DNA of 64,000 bases from Theocolax elegans (GCA_026168455.1 CM047425.1:27566256-27630255), one strand, 5' to 3'; shown: positions 1 through 10,749, numbered from the stretch's first letter. Numbers and translations: made by a program. Notes: generated from the letters alone by a model not told the origin.

Positions 1-788
1 GAAAAGGAAAAAAAATCGCCAACTGGTCACTCTGGTGTACACCGGTATATTGGGAGAGTTCGCGCGTGACCGTGTTCAACTGGAAGCGCCCGATCTCACC
101 GAGATCGGTCTCTCCCGATCGCACGCTTGACGGGAGATCTTTGCCTAGCTTGTATGGGAGCGGTAAAGTAGGCAGAGAGTAGCTTGCGCCGTAGGCAGCG
201 AGAACCCCCCCCCCCCCCCCTCGAACAGCGCGCAGGAAAGACTTCGCAAGAGCCGATCATCATCGGCTCTCTCCGATTGCGTCCGCGAGTGGGAATGAGA
301 GAGATAGAGAATCCCGAGTCACGGGGAATCGGAGTTAAGTGCTAGGCGAGCTATTCGGTGTGGGAGTGAAATAATTTTCTCGTGTATAAAGTTTTTGCAG
401 CTGGTTTCATTGAGAGAAACCACTGCCGCGAATTACTTTATTCAATTTTAATAAAATAAATTCGTTCCCGCTCGGGATCTAGTATATAATTTGGAGTGTG
501 AGAGTAAAATACTAGATCCTTTCGGGAGAGGTAGCTGTTTCCTCCCCCCTACCGTTTTTACAGAAAATTATAAATAATTTCATTTTTTAATACACGGGAC
601 GCAGCGAAACAATTCTTGTTGTTTTTTTTTTGAGTTCGAGAGCGAAATTTTTTTTGATGCTTTCTCCCCTCATTCACGTATATTATATATAGTAATATAA
701 TTTAATAATTGTATATTTTTTATTACTAATTATTTTTATAATATATGTAATTTTTTTTTGTGTGTGAAAAAATATTTTCACAACTACA

Positions 789-1484
789 GTTAATTATTTA
801 AACTTGTTTGTAAGTAAAATAATTAACAGTAAGTAACTTTGTGTAAATCAGCCGCAAAGTTACAATAGTTGTAATATTTATTATTTAAACTCGTGTGTGA
901 GTAAAATAATTAAAATTATTTTTATTGCAATTATCTGACAGTGATTACTTAATCTAATACTTGGTATTTATTAAGTGTTACTGCTCACGATATTTGTAAC
1001 ATATTTTTGAAAATTTTTGAGTGTGAGAAAATTTTTTTTGATAACTTGTGTTAATTGTTTAGACTTGTTGCAAGTTAAACAATTTATGTTAAGTATCTTT
1101 GTCTGATTGTTCCGCAAAGATACGAGAGTTGTAAAATATAATTATTTAGACACAAGAGTGAGTTAAATAATTAAATTTATATTATTTTGCATGTATTTAA
1201 ATGATCGGCATCTAACCTAATATTTTGTATTCGTTATTTGCCGTGAAATTTTAATATATGTAAATACTTTCTTTTTTCTTCTGTTTGTTTAAATTATATC
1301 TACACACATTTTTACCAATTATTTAGACTTGTTTGTTAGTTAAATAATTGGTTATTAATTTTTTTTTCTTTTGGTGTGTTTGAGTAAAAGAATTCGGTGT
1401 ATGAATTTAATTATTTAGACTTGTTAGCAATTTAAACAATTAAATTTTCATTTCCTTTCGTTCAATTTATTTAAAAAAGGAAAT
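789..1484 (+). repeat. Three diverged ~262-bp units of ordered, covarying hairpins
   Basis: Hairpins recur in a fixed order A-B-A'-C. A: 789-827, 1053-1084, 1314-1352. B: 833-863, 1093-1123, 1366-1392. A': 880-910, 1140-1172, 1404-1446. C: 939-983, 1206-1243, 1450-1484. The A starts are 264 and 261 bp apart. All three B hairpins have a 13-nt loop. Paired changes keep the stems: B1 GTAACTTTG/CAAAGTTAC becomes B2 GTATCTTTG/CAAAGATAC; the inner stem ACTT/AAGT (789-827) becomes ACTC/GAGT (880-910); AATTATTTA/TAAATAATT becomes AATTGTTTA/TAAACAATT in the second A. Later A-type hairpins sit at 1802-1834 and 2415-2449. Read directly from the sequence; the function is unknown. Confidence 0.75.
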
Positions 1485-2119
1485 ATAAATTATTTCAACT
1501 TAGTAGCAACATAAATTATTTTATTTAGTCCTTTTTAGGATAAAATAAATATTTTTCGCTGGAAAAATTGTTGTTTGGGACGAGAACTAGTAAAATAATT
1601 ATTGTGTTGCAAACCATACGGAATTTACAACATTTCGTAAATACCCCTACTTTATTGAAATAATTTAATTAAATTTGTGTTTGTAGAGTAAATTATAAAG
1701 GTAAATTTTTTTTTTGGCTTGGATAAGCAAAATAATAAATGATGTCTTGGTGTGTGTGAATCACAAGACATTGTATTTATTTAAATATTTATTTTATAAT
1801 TAATTATTTAGACTCGTTAGAAAGATAAATAATTTAATTTTTTTTTCTTTCTCGTTTCTTCCTTTATAATTTGCTGTTTGTTTTATATGTTGATAAATTG
1901 AAACTTAAAGTATTTCAATTTCCATAACAAAATAAATACTTCTTTCCGCCAGTGAGGAATCTGTTGGATTATAACTGGCGAGAGAGACATTTTGGGAAAT
2001 CGTTAAATTTACCATTACTGGTAAATTACCGACGATATTGAAATAATTTAAGATTTTTTTTGTTAATAATTCTTTTCCTAACGCGGTGAGCGAAATTCGA
2101 TTATCGAGGCCTGTTTTGC

Positions 2120-2194
2120 GTGGGCAAAATACCACATTCCCTCACTAGTGAGCAAAATGCTTTTGAGAGTGGGGGAATGAACTGTTTTGCCCAC
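2120..2194 (+). other. Large nested stem-loop in the leader
   Basis: GTGGGCAAAA at 2120-2129 pairs with TTTTGCCCAC at 2185-2194, enclosing CATTCCC (2135-2141) with GGGAATG (2173-2179) and a 12-bp palindrome CTCACTAGTGAG (2141-2152). An alternative small hairpin uses TTTTGC (2114-2119) with GCAAAA (2124-2129), so two folds compete for the same bases. This could be a switchable leader structure; that is inference. Confidence 0.55.
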
Positions 2195-2528
2195 TCAAAA
2201 AGAAAACGATTAAATTTTAATACAATTATTTAATTTTTCTTTATAATATAATATTAGGATATAGAGGGAGAGAGGAATAAATTTCGCTTAAAGAAAAACT
2301 TTTGGATTTTGATTAAGCTAATTAATTTTGTTGGTACACTAGTCGGTGCATATTTACAATTTATTGTAATTAAGTTGACACCAAATTTTTTTTTACTCGT
2401 TGGGAGTTTCTAATAATTATTTTATTGTGGTGAGTCCAATAAAATAATTTCCAATTGAAAATTGGATACTTCCGAAGTATTTGAAACACTAAGGATTTCA
2501 TCTGAAATCCCGTTTGAGTATACTTCTC

Positions 2529-2578
2529 CCGACGTAACACGTCGGCTGCTGCTGGTCAAAAAAATAATGGCCAGCAGC
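2529..2578 (+). promoter_or_regulatory. Twin hairpins over the gag start
   Basis: CCGACGT/ACGTCGG (2529-2535 with 2539-2545, 3-nt loop) is followed at once by an 11-bp stem (2548-2558 with 2568-2578, one G-T pair). The first ATG of the gag-like frame (2567-2569) lies at the loop/3'-arm border of the second hairpin, so folding would mask the start codon. Two more hairpins lie just upstream (2466-2480, 2493-2510). Structure is seen; a role in translation is inferred. Confidence 0.45.
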
Positions 2579-4385
2579 TATGAAGCCCGAATGGCCCAGC
2601 TTATGTGTGAATGACGCATAGCTAGGGATATTCGTCGGGAAACGAAGAAACTTCCGATTGAGGCAGTGTATGCCCAATTGGAGAATCTGAGTTTACGCAA
2701 ATGGCGAAGAGGCGGAGTGCCGCGAACGCCTTTTGCGTCACCGCATTAGATGTGTAGACATTAATCTGGAAATCCCATGGTTCCCAGAGTAGGATGAGAA
2801 TGTAAGGGCAGAGCCTGCAGGCTAAACCTCTAGTATTTCAGGATCTTCAGGAAAGGGAGTGTGGTCCCATCAGGACCGGAAGTTTCCTGCGAGTCCGAAG
2901 TGTCGGATCGCGAAAGGGTTGCTAGTGACAGAGCACACATTCTTGAAGAAGATGGAGCTCAGTCACCAAGTGGTCTGTCCAAAAACTCGCCAATGAGTAC
3001 TGCACAAAGCCCAAGGTTAGCATCAACAGGTGCTATACCTAAATGGTTTGGTGAGGTACCGGCAGCAAACACGACCATGACTGCAATCCCTTACGTTCCT
3101 GTTTGGTGGATGCAACCTCATGCACAACCACTACGTCGACGATTACGACTGCTCACCTCGGAGATTTTTATGCACCCGCACATTACATTCCAATTGGGGA
3201 TCGGAGAAACAGCGGACATATTGGCACTAGCGAGAGTGAAGTGCCAACACAACATTTTGACTTGGGTGCGCAGGCGGAAGCCGACGTGGGTCGGGTGAAG
3301 TAGCGACTGTTACCGAAAAGAGTAAGGATGAGTCTTCTCATTCGGATAAACAGTTGTCTAAGAAAACTATTAAGAAGAAGAGCAACAAAAATGCGAAAAA
3401 CTCGCCATACTCTTCTTCAAGCGAATACGAAGCAGCCGCTGTGTACGGTACTTCCAACGTCGCTAATAGTTTTCAGAAACGATACGGCAAATCGAATAAT
3501 GGAGTGAGTGCCCGCAATTTGAAATCCGTATCGTACGTGCCTGTTTCTCAACAGTCACCTGCGCAACAAAAACAGAGCTCGGGCAAAAGAGAAAGACGTT
3601 CTTTGACAAATTCTCAACTGCCCCAGCAAAATGTTCTTGTCCCACAAATGGCCAAAACCTGGTGAGGTATGTGCAACCATAGGCGACGGCAGTAAGCCCA
3701 ACGAACTTGAGCACCAACTTTATCAGCGTGTGTTTCACATGCCAAAATATCGGTCATAGGTCGTCGAATTGGTAGCAAAGGAGTGGCAGCTATGTGGAAC
3801 TAGTAGCGTTACTCTCGAAACATGTCCTAACTGCGTCAGATTCCTCCAAAACGTGGGAAACCTGAACGCAGGGCACACGAGCTGCTCCGGGCGCCCTGCA
3901 CTGCAGTAAGTAAATCCCATGGTTTACAAGGGCAAGAGTTTAAGGTTGGAGAACCTTCTAAACTCTTTAAGAAGTCTAGCAAATAATTTGCTGACTTCTC
4001 TAAAGTCCTTAACGGAGATCAAATTCCCACTCAGACCGAAGTTGGTATTGAAAGTAAGTCTAAGTGTAAGAATCCTAAACGTTCTGGGGATTCGACAGAT
4101 GGAAAAGTTCTTAGAGCACAACCTGTCAATCCCACCCGAGCTTTGCAAGGTAAAAAACAAAAAGGTTCCTTATTAGACCAACGAAAGCGTGAGGCTAACG
4201 ATTGGGCTAAGAAACTCCAAAGGCAAATATACTCTGGTATCAGAGATATAATTGGTGAAGAAGGCGTAAAGAGATCGTTACCTCAGCCTCTTAGCACCAT
4301 CGGAGTGAACGACTTTGGTTGTTGCTCATCGTCACCCTGTTGTGACACACCTAGTAAAGAGGATAAGAAACCCTTGGTGGAGTAA
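2567..4385 (+). pseudogene. gag: gag-like polyprotein of gypsy element 1, broken
   Basis: The frame from the ATG at 2567 meets a TGA at 2612-2614, continues in frame to about 2750, then shifts repeatedly; long pieces lie at 2861-3298, 3290-3665 and 4143-4385. The middle is Ser/Lys/Gln-rich and low complexity. At about 3728-3850 there are degenerate zinc-knuckle pieces in two frames: CFTCQNIGH, then LCG...VTLETCPNC. This Cys/His arrangement, together with a protease-RT frame directly downstream, supports a gypsy gag (RNA-binding structural protein). No capsid homology is recognisable. At least four frame breaks mean it cannot be translated as one protein. Confidence 0.55.
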
Positions 4386-4497
4386 GAAATTGTCCTCAAC
4401 AACGAGCCCTTGGTGGAGAAGGAAATTGTCCTTAACAACGAGCCCTTGGTGGAAAAGGAAATTGTCCTCAACAACGAGCCCTTGGTGGAGAAGGTAG
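4371..4497 (+). repeat. 36-bp in-frame tandem repeat in the gag-protease linker
   Basis: CCCTTGGTGGA begins at 4371, 4407, 4443 and 4479, exactly 36 bp apart. Each full unit encodes 12 residues (EIVLNNEPLVEK). The unit length is a multiple of three, so copy number can change without a frameshift. A TAA at 4383-4385 interrupts the first unit. Confidence 0.9.
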
Positions 4498-4531
4498 TTA
4501 TCAATGGTGTGCATAATGACTCGGTGGAAAG

Positions 4532-6250
4532 GACTTTAAAGCACTTTTCGATCCTAGCGCCATGGTCTCTCTTGTACGATCAGATGTTGTCGAACAGTAC
4601 AAGTTTAAATGGAGACCTGTCAAGGTTATTGTGAAAGGTGTGGCTGGACCAGCACTTAAAGTCCTTGGCCTTATCGACATTCTATTCTGTGTAGAAGGCC
4701 TTGATGGCAATATCCAACTGAGAATTGTAGAGAATATTGAGCATTCCATCATTTTCGGTATGGATTTTCTACAACATTGGAATATGGAAGTCAAATTAGG
4801 CGAAGCTACCTGGCGTATTGGAGAGAGTAATTGGAGACACTTCGTCAGAGACGCAGCTCATGACATTGATTCGAGGATTTCCGCTGAATGTGCTGGTATA
4901 ATTGAGATACAGGACGACCAGTGGAAACAAGTCAAAGAGTTAGTTGAAAGCCTATTCTTGCCCTCGGGAGACGTCCACGGCTTTGCGACGTTAACGGAGC
5001 ACCACATAGAGGTTGAGCCTGGTGCAAGACCGGTCCGTCATAAGCCAAGACTTATGTCTCCCAAGGTCCTCGAATTTGCCCAGAGTGAGGTCAAAAAGAT
5101 GTTTGACAAGGGCATTATTGAACCGAGTGCAAGTGATTGGTCAGCTGCTCCGGTCATCGTCCGCAAGGACGAAGGAAGTTATCGCCTCTGTATCGATTTT
5201 CGAGACCTTAATGGAGTTACAAAACATGATTCTTATACAATTCTTAATATGGATACCATATTGGATAAGCTGCATAATGCAAGGTACATAACGAAAATTG
5301 ATCTTAAGAAAACGTACTTCCAAATATTAATGGCCGAGGCGAGCCGACATTATACTGTATTTGCTGTACCAGGGTCGGGGCTTTGGCAGTTCACGAGAAT
5401 GCCCTTTGGCCTCATGAATGCTTCTATGACCTTTGCACGGCTTATAGGTGCAATTTTCGGGCCTAAGGTGGAACCTTATGTGTTTGGTTACCTAGACGAC
5501 TTGATCGTCATTACCAAAACTTTTGAGGACCATCTAAAATGGCTCCAATACATACTAAGGACGTTGAATGACGCTGGACTCGAAGTGAATTGAGAGAAGT
5601 GTGAGTTTTGTTGTTCCAGCGTAACGTTCCTTGGGTACAAATTGGACGCGGACGGCTTGGGGCCTGATGCGGAACGAGTCGCTCCAGTCCTTAACTACCC
5701 TACTCCTTGTAATGTCAAACATCTGAGATCCTTCCTCGACATGATCGACTGGTACTCTCGATTCTTTAATTGAGAAGCTGACATTAAAGCTTCCCTTACC
5801 AAGTTGCTGCGTAAAAACCAGGCTTGGGATTGGGGCGAGGAGCAGGAGGAGGCGTTTCGTCAGCTAAGAGTTGCGTTAGCTGAAGCGCCTGTATTAGCCC
5901 GTCCAGACTTTTCTAAGCCATTTACCGTCCAAAATGACGCTAGTGACCTAGCAATAGGTGCGGTTTTGACGCAACTGGACGATGAGGGTTTCGAGCATCC
6001 GATTGTCTACGTAAGCCGATTATTAAATCGCTCTAAACATAATTACATGACAACGGAAAAAGAATGCTTGGCTCTCATATGGGCTATTAAGAGATTGAGA
6101 CCATACATTGAGGCCTATCGATTCACGGCTGTGACCGACCATAGTGCTCTTAAATGGCTCAAAAATCTCAGAGAACCGTCGGGTGAGTTGGCACGATGGA
6201 TACTTGAAATGCATCAATGGGACTTTGAAATAGTGCATAAGAAAGGATAC
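4532..6250 (+). pseudogene. pol: Protease, reverse transcriptase and RNase H of gypsy element 1
   Basis: A retropepsin-like segment begins at about 4532: its catalytic motif reads DPSA (family usually D-[ST]-G-A) and it ends in IIFGMDFLQHW. The RT follows, with CIDFRDLN, ITKIDLKK, MPFGLMN and the palm motif YLDD near 5490-5500. RNase H motifs VQNDAS, TEKECLA and VTDHSALK lie at 5930-6160. In-frame TGA stops occur at 5591-5593 and 5771-5773, both where related proteins usually have other residues (Trp is the likely original at the first), and the frame shifts near 6245, so YVPDALSR continues in another frame. Clearly Ty3/gypsy by domain order and YLDD; this copy is dead. Confidence 0.9.
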
Positions 6251-6251
6251 C

Positions 6252-7576
6252 TTGCACTATGTCCCGGACGCGCTGTCTCGTGCCGTCAACCCAGTCCCCG
6301 ACGAGGAAGAGATTGCCTCGTTCGAATTAATTACAGACCCATGGTATATTGCTAGATTAAATGATGTACGCTCATGCCCTCAGAAATTTCCGGAGTGGAA
6401 AATTGAGGATGATATGCTATATCGTTTTACAAGTGATAAACTCTTGGACTCTGTAACAGAACAAGAAGAAGGCTGACGCCTTGTTCTACCCTTAGAGCAG
6501 AGGAACCGAGTCTTAGTAGATTCTCATTTCCACCCATCCATGGGTCATATGAGAGTCGAAAAGACTTACGAACGTGTTGCAAGAGACTATTATTGGCCAG
6601 GTATCTATCACGATACCCGCCAATTTGTTTTACAGTGTCTGATCTGTCAGAGCTATAAGATGGCTCAAGCAGGTCCTCAAGGCTTGATGGGTAAACGGAA
6701 CATTGAGAGACCCTGGGCTGTTGTGGCAGCAGACGTAATGGACTTTCCACGTAGTAACAGTCAATACAAATACATCATAGTATTTGAAGACTTATTTACA
6801 AGGTGGATAGAGCTCAAACCATTACGTACGGCAACCGGTAAGTCGGTGTTGAAAGCATTCGAGGAATACTAAGTCTTCCGTTGGGAAACACCAGATTTCC
6901 TAATAACAGATAATGGGACTGAGTTCATCAGCGACATCATATCGTGAATGCTGGAGGAGTATGACATAAAACATGTCAGAACCCCTCCCTACCGAGCACA
7001 ACCCAACCCGGTGGAGAGAACTAATAGAACGTTAAAAACGATGATTGCGACGTTTGTGGATTCGGATCATCGTGGGTGGGACACACACTTGTACGAATTT
7101 CGCCATGCAATAAACACGGCAATGCGGTCAAGTACAAAAGTCTCACATGCGTTCTTAAACTTCGGGCGTCATCCACAACCTGTGAAGAGTCTTCGCAGGG
7201 AAGTGGAAAAACAGGAATTTAAGATCCTGGACAATCCCGAAGTATGGCTAGATCGACTTAAAAGACTAGATGCTCTACGCGACTTAGTCAAGAAATACAT
7301 TGACGGGGAGCAAATACGTCAAGAAGAGACCTAAAGACAGAAACAGACGTATTGCCGTCGTCTCAGGTTGGAGATCAAGTCATGAGGAAGTGCCGAATGC
7401 TTTCCCAAGGTGCGAAGGGCATATCTGCTAAACTGGCACCAAAGTATGACGAACCCTTTGAAGTTAAAGAAGTACTATCTCCAGCAATTCTGAGACTAGA
7501 AGAGTCTCGTCGGAAACGGATCGAGGTGCATATATCCGATGTGAAAAGATATGTATCACTTCGGGTTGTCAAGTAG
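6252..7576 (+). pseudogene. pol: Integrase of gypsy element 1
   Basis: This is the C-terminal end of pol. It has an HHCC zinc domain (HPSMGH ... CLICQ, about 6530-6655), a DDE core with Asp in AADVMDF, Asp in LITDNGTEF and Glu in NPVERTNR (near 7010), and a C-terminal GPY/F-like module reading YDEPFEV near 7450. Stops at 6474-6476 (TGA), 6870-6872 (TAA) and 6945-6947 (TGA) and a frame change after 7332 break it. The catalytic triad itself is still encoded. It joins reverse-transcribed DNA to the host genome in the intact family. Confidence 0.9.
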
Positions 7577-7739
7577 AGCAGTAAGGGTTACGTATCGGGT
7601 CGCATGAGAACTGTTATCAAAGGTTGGGCCTGATATCTGTATGCCATGCATTGAGAGTGTGTATGTTTGAGAATAATTGTGTGTGAGTGAATGGGCAATC
7701 CTCCCTTATTCGTAATTTACTTTTAATTATGACTATTTA

Positions 7740-7758
7740 ACCTTTTGTTTTCTTTCAG
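7740..7758 (+). other. Putative 3' splice site before ORF3 (first copy)
   Basis: A T-rich tract ends in TTTCTTTCAG at 7758, 7 nt before the ORF3 ATG (7766). This is a textbook acceptor shape placed where a spliced subgenomic mRNA would need it. The donor is not identified. Confidence 0.4.
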
Positions 7759-7765
7759 CTCCCAG

Positions 7766-8195
7766 ATGGACCAGAACCGAACCTGGAAACAGGAGACGGT
7801 GTCCATCCATCGTCGCCTTCGATCATTCTGCCGGGGGAAGACACTTCGACGTTGGGTGTTGCCGAAGAGGTAGTCGGAGTGGTTTCCGACTGTCTCAAGG
7901 TGCCCGTCGATGATCCACTCGCTGGATGTAACCAGTCCGTGTGGGAAATCGACGAACTACTCATCGAGATGGAAGGAACATCCCGGACCTTGACGATTGA
8001 TATCCCGTCATCGGGTGATACGACCCAGGTGGAGCAGATGGAGGTGGACGTACCTGCGGTGTTAGCACTGGAGTCGTCCGCCAATATCTGCCTATGAACG
8101 GGAGTGGCAAGAGGCCACCGCCGATAATCGCCCACGCCGCAAGAAGAAGAAGAGCAGCAGAAGACGACAGTTGACGATGGATGACTATGAGTCAG
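7766..8195 (+). pseudogene. ORF3 amino-terminal part, first (truncated) copy
   Basis: Same sequence as the ORF3 start at 9363 but with one A missing near 7778, which shifts the frame immediately after MDQNR. Its 3' part is cut off by the tandem duplication junction at about 8196. Acidic, Ser/Thr/Val-rich residues dominate. No homology to a named domain is evident. Confidence 0.6.
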
Positions 8196-9174
8196 GAGTC
8201 GAAAAGACTTACGAACGTGTTGCAAGAGACTATTATTGGCCAGGTATCTACCACGATACAAGGCTTGATGGGGGTAAACCGAGAAATGAGAGACCCTGGC
8301 GCTGTTGTGGCCGCAGACGTAATGGACTTTCCACGTAGTAACAGTTCAATTACAAATACATCATAGTATTTGAAGACTTATTTACAAGGTGGATAGAGCT
8401 CAAACCATTACGTACGGCACCGGTAAGTCCGATGTTGAAGCATTCGAGCGAATTACTAAGTCTTCCGTGGGAAACACAGCAGATTTCCTTGAATAACAGA
8501 TAATGGGATCTGATGTTCATCAGCGACATCATATCGTGACTGCTGGAGGAGTATGCCATTACAACAGTCAGAACCCCTCCCTACCGGAGCCACAACCCAA
8601 CCCGGTGGACCGAGGAACTCATAGAACGTTAAAAACGATGATTGCGACGTTTGTGGATTCGGATCATTCGTGGGTGGGACACACACTTGTACGAATTTCG
8701 CCCATGCAATAAACACGGCAATGCGGTCAAGTACAAAAGTCTCACATGCGTTCTTAAACTTCGGGCGTCATCCACAACCTGTGAAGAGTCTTCGCAGGGA
8801 AGTGGAAAAAACAGGAATTTAAGATCCTGGACAATCCCGAAGTATGGCTAGATCGACTTAAAAGACTAGATGCTCTACGCGACTTAGTCAAGAAATACAT
8901 TGACGGGGAGCAAATACGTCAAGAAGAGACCTAAAACAGAAACAGACGTATTGCCTCGTCTCAGGTTGGAGATCAAGTCATGAGGAAGTGCCGAATGCTT
9001 TCCCAAGGTGCGAAGGGCATATCTGCTAAACTGGCACCAAAGTATGACGAACCCTTTGAAGTTAAAGAAGTACTATCTCCAGCAATTCTGAGACTAGAAG
9101 AGTCTCGTCGGAAACGGATCGAGGTGCATATATCCGATGTGAAAAGATATGTATCACTTCGGGTTGTCAAGTAG
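8196..9174 (+). pseudogene. Second, heavily indel-ridden integrase copy
   Basis: Aligns base for base with 6553-7576 but lacks the CxxC half of the HHCC domain (a gap after about 8258) and carries numerous one-base insertions and deletions between 8260 and 8930, leaving no long frame. From about 8980 the C-terminal module is intact and identical in protein to the first copy. The density of indels with few substitutions is unlike neutral decay. Confidence 0.8.
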
Positions 9175-9336
9175 AGCAGTAAGGGTTACGTATCGGGTCG
9201 CATGAGAACTGTTATCAAAGGTTGGGCCTGATATCTGTATGCCATGCATTGAGAGTGTGTTGTTTGAGAATAATTGTGTGTGAGTGAATGGGCAATCCTC
9301 CCTTATTCGTAATTTACTTTTAATTATGACTATTTA

Positions 9337-9355
9337 ACCTTTTGTTTTCTTTCAG
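9337..9355 (+). other. Putative 3' splice site before ORF3 (second copy)
   Basis: Duplicate of the site at 7740-7758: a pyrimidine tract ending in TTTCAG at 9355, 7 nt before the ATG at 9363. Confidence 0.4.
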
Positions 9356-9362
9356 CTCCCAG

Positions 9363-10749
9363 ATGGACCAGAACCGAAACCTGGAAACAGGAGACGGTGT
9401 CCATCCATCGTCGCCTTCGATCATTCTGCCGGGGGAAGACACTTCGACGTTGGGTGTTGCCGAAGAGGTAGTCGGAGTGGTTTCCGACTGTCTCAAGGTG
9501 CCCGTCGATGATCCACTCGCTGGATGTAACCAGTCCGTGTGGGAAATCGACGAACTACTCATCGAGATGGAAGGAACATCCCGGACCTTGACGATTGATA
9601 TCCCGTCATCGGGTGATACGACCCAGGTGGAGCAGATGGAGGTGGACGTACCTGCGGTGTTAGCACTGGAGTCGTCCGCCAATATCTGCCTATGAACGGG
9701 AGTGGCAAGAGGCCACCGCCGATAATCGCCCACGCCGCAAGAAGAAGAAGAGCAGCAGAAGACGACAGTTGACGATGGATGACTATGAGTCAGGAGTTCC
9801 AGCCAATACTCAAGTGACAGATAGCCCGTGCTTAAGGGCTGGAGCTGTGTCCGCCATAGTCCCATCAACCGCAAGGAAACTCGATGTTGTGTTCGAGACC
9901 CTGACGGAACGAGCCAAGGCATCCGTTCCATCGTCATCCGGTCATCACTAGGGGGATCGTTCTCCGTCGATTGATCTGCCTAAAGTGGCATATTTCAACT
10001 GTTTTGCAGCCGCCGAGAGGTGACAGTGAGTGAGTGTCCAAGATGCTCTCGATTCTATGCCACCTGGATCCAAGAGCGGGGGTACTCACCGTTCTCGATG
10101 GTTGTTTCCCAGGTTTCTGTTGCCAAGGTCCCTGTAACTCAGCATAAACCCAAGAAGGGCTCGTTTGTGAAGCCTTCTGGCCCCAAACCTTCCTATGCGG
10201 AAGTGGTCGTGGGTCGCCGGCTGGAAGAGGCGACTCGCCGCCAAGCTGCTGCCTTCGACTTAGACAGCATGGGGCCCGTCGAACAGGTGAAGGCTGCCCT
10301 CAGTGTTGTCATCCAAGCTAAGGCAGACCAGAAGTTGAGGGAGTGCCAAGAGAGTCAAGCTACTCCCTCAGCTAACGAGTCAGCAGCCGGATCATCACGG
10401 CAGGTACAAGAAGAGAAAAACCTCGTAAGAAGCAGTCACTGAAGGCTGGGCCTAGTGGCTTACGACGACCCAACCCGATGGACGTTGACGCCTCTACGAG
10501 CGTGGTTGGACCACTTTGCAAGCCGACACAGAAACGGGGGTTCGGTCCGAGTACCGTACTGTTCCAGAAGTATGGGCTTCATCGGTTGGGTCACCGGCGA
10601 CGGCCGACCAATCCAGAAACGAGACGGACATTCTCAGGGAATGTCGTCTGTTGCTGGAAACCGCCGCCAATCTCCCTTCCGACGTTGCACGAGAAAAAGG
10701 GCAGGAGGTGGTCCGTGTCCTTAGGGACCGTATTCCTTCCCGACCATAA
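9363..10749 (+). pseudogene. Third ORF between integrase and the 3' LTR (accessory protein), frameshifted
   Basis: Coding-looking frames fill the whole gap between integrase and the polypurine tract. 9363-9695 encodes an acidic N-terminus; a frame change leads to EREWQEATADNRP followed by a Lys/Arg cluster (RRKKKKSSRRR, about 9735) resembling a nuclear localisation signal, ending at 9951; 10020-10442 has a CPRC pair and a charged Ala/Glu/Gln-rich stretch; 10516-10749 ends in a helical-looking segment (ECRLLLETAANLP) and a stop 80 nt before the polypurine tract. No signal peptide or membrane segment is seen, so it does not look like an envelope gene. Function unknown; the splice acceptor suggests a separate mRNA. 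Confidence 0.45.

Larger units (their letters stand above)
1..2566 (+). other. Hairpin-packed, AT-rich 5' leader of gypsy element 1
   Basis: No coding potential is visible; the stretch lies directly upstream of the gag-like reading frame of a Ty3/gypsy element and I take it as its leader (any 5' LTR would be further left). It is unusually full of perfect stem-loops: for example 90-108 (8 bp, 3-nt loop), 249-270 (9 bp, 4-nt loop), 475-519 (11 bp), 789-827 (11 bp plus inner 4 bp), 1314-1352 (12 bp), 1662-1675 (14-bp palindrome), 2006-2027 (9 bp, 4-nt loop) and 2415-2449 (13 bp). A C16 run lies at 205-220. Assignment to the element is inferred from adjacency and orientation only. Confidence 0.6.
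6553..9793 (+). repeat. 1.6-kb tandem duplication covering integrase and the start of ORF3
   Basis: 6553-8195 is repeated as 8196-9793. The junction near 8196 joins the ORF3 sequence to the integrase start through the shared bases GAGT. The second unit's first half (to about 8940) differs from the first by many single-base insertions and deletions plus loss of the zinc-finger part; its second half is almost identical to the first unit. Confidence 0.9.

Noticed and set aside
205..220. C16 run as a polypurine/polypyrimidine tract of an LTR boundary
   Set aside because: No TG...CA boundary or second LTR copy adjoins it; more likely a simple-sequence tract.
1905..2135. 76-codon minus-strand frame in the leader
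   Set aside because: It overlaps several hairpins and shows no coding signature.
7755..8261. 168-codon minus-strand frame opposite ORF3 (also 9320-9937)
   Set aside because: Shadow of the plus-strand ORF3; low-complexity Ser/Thr content and no initiation context.
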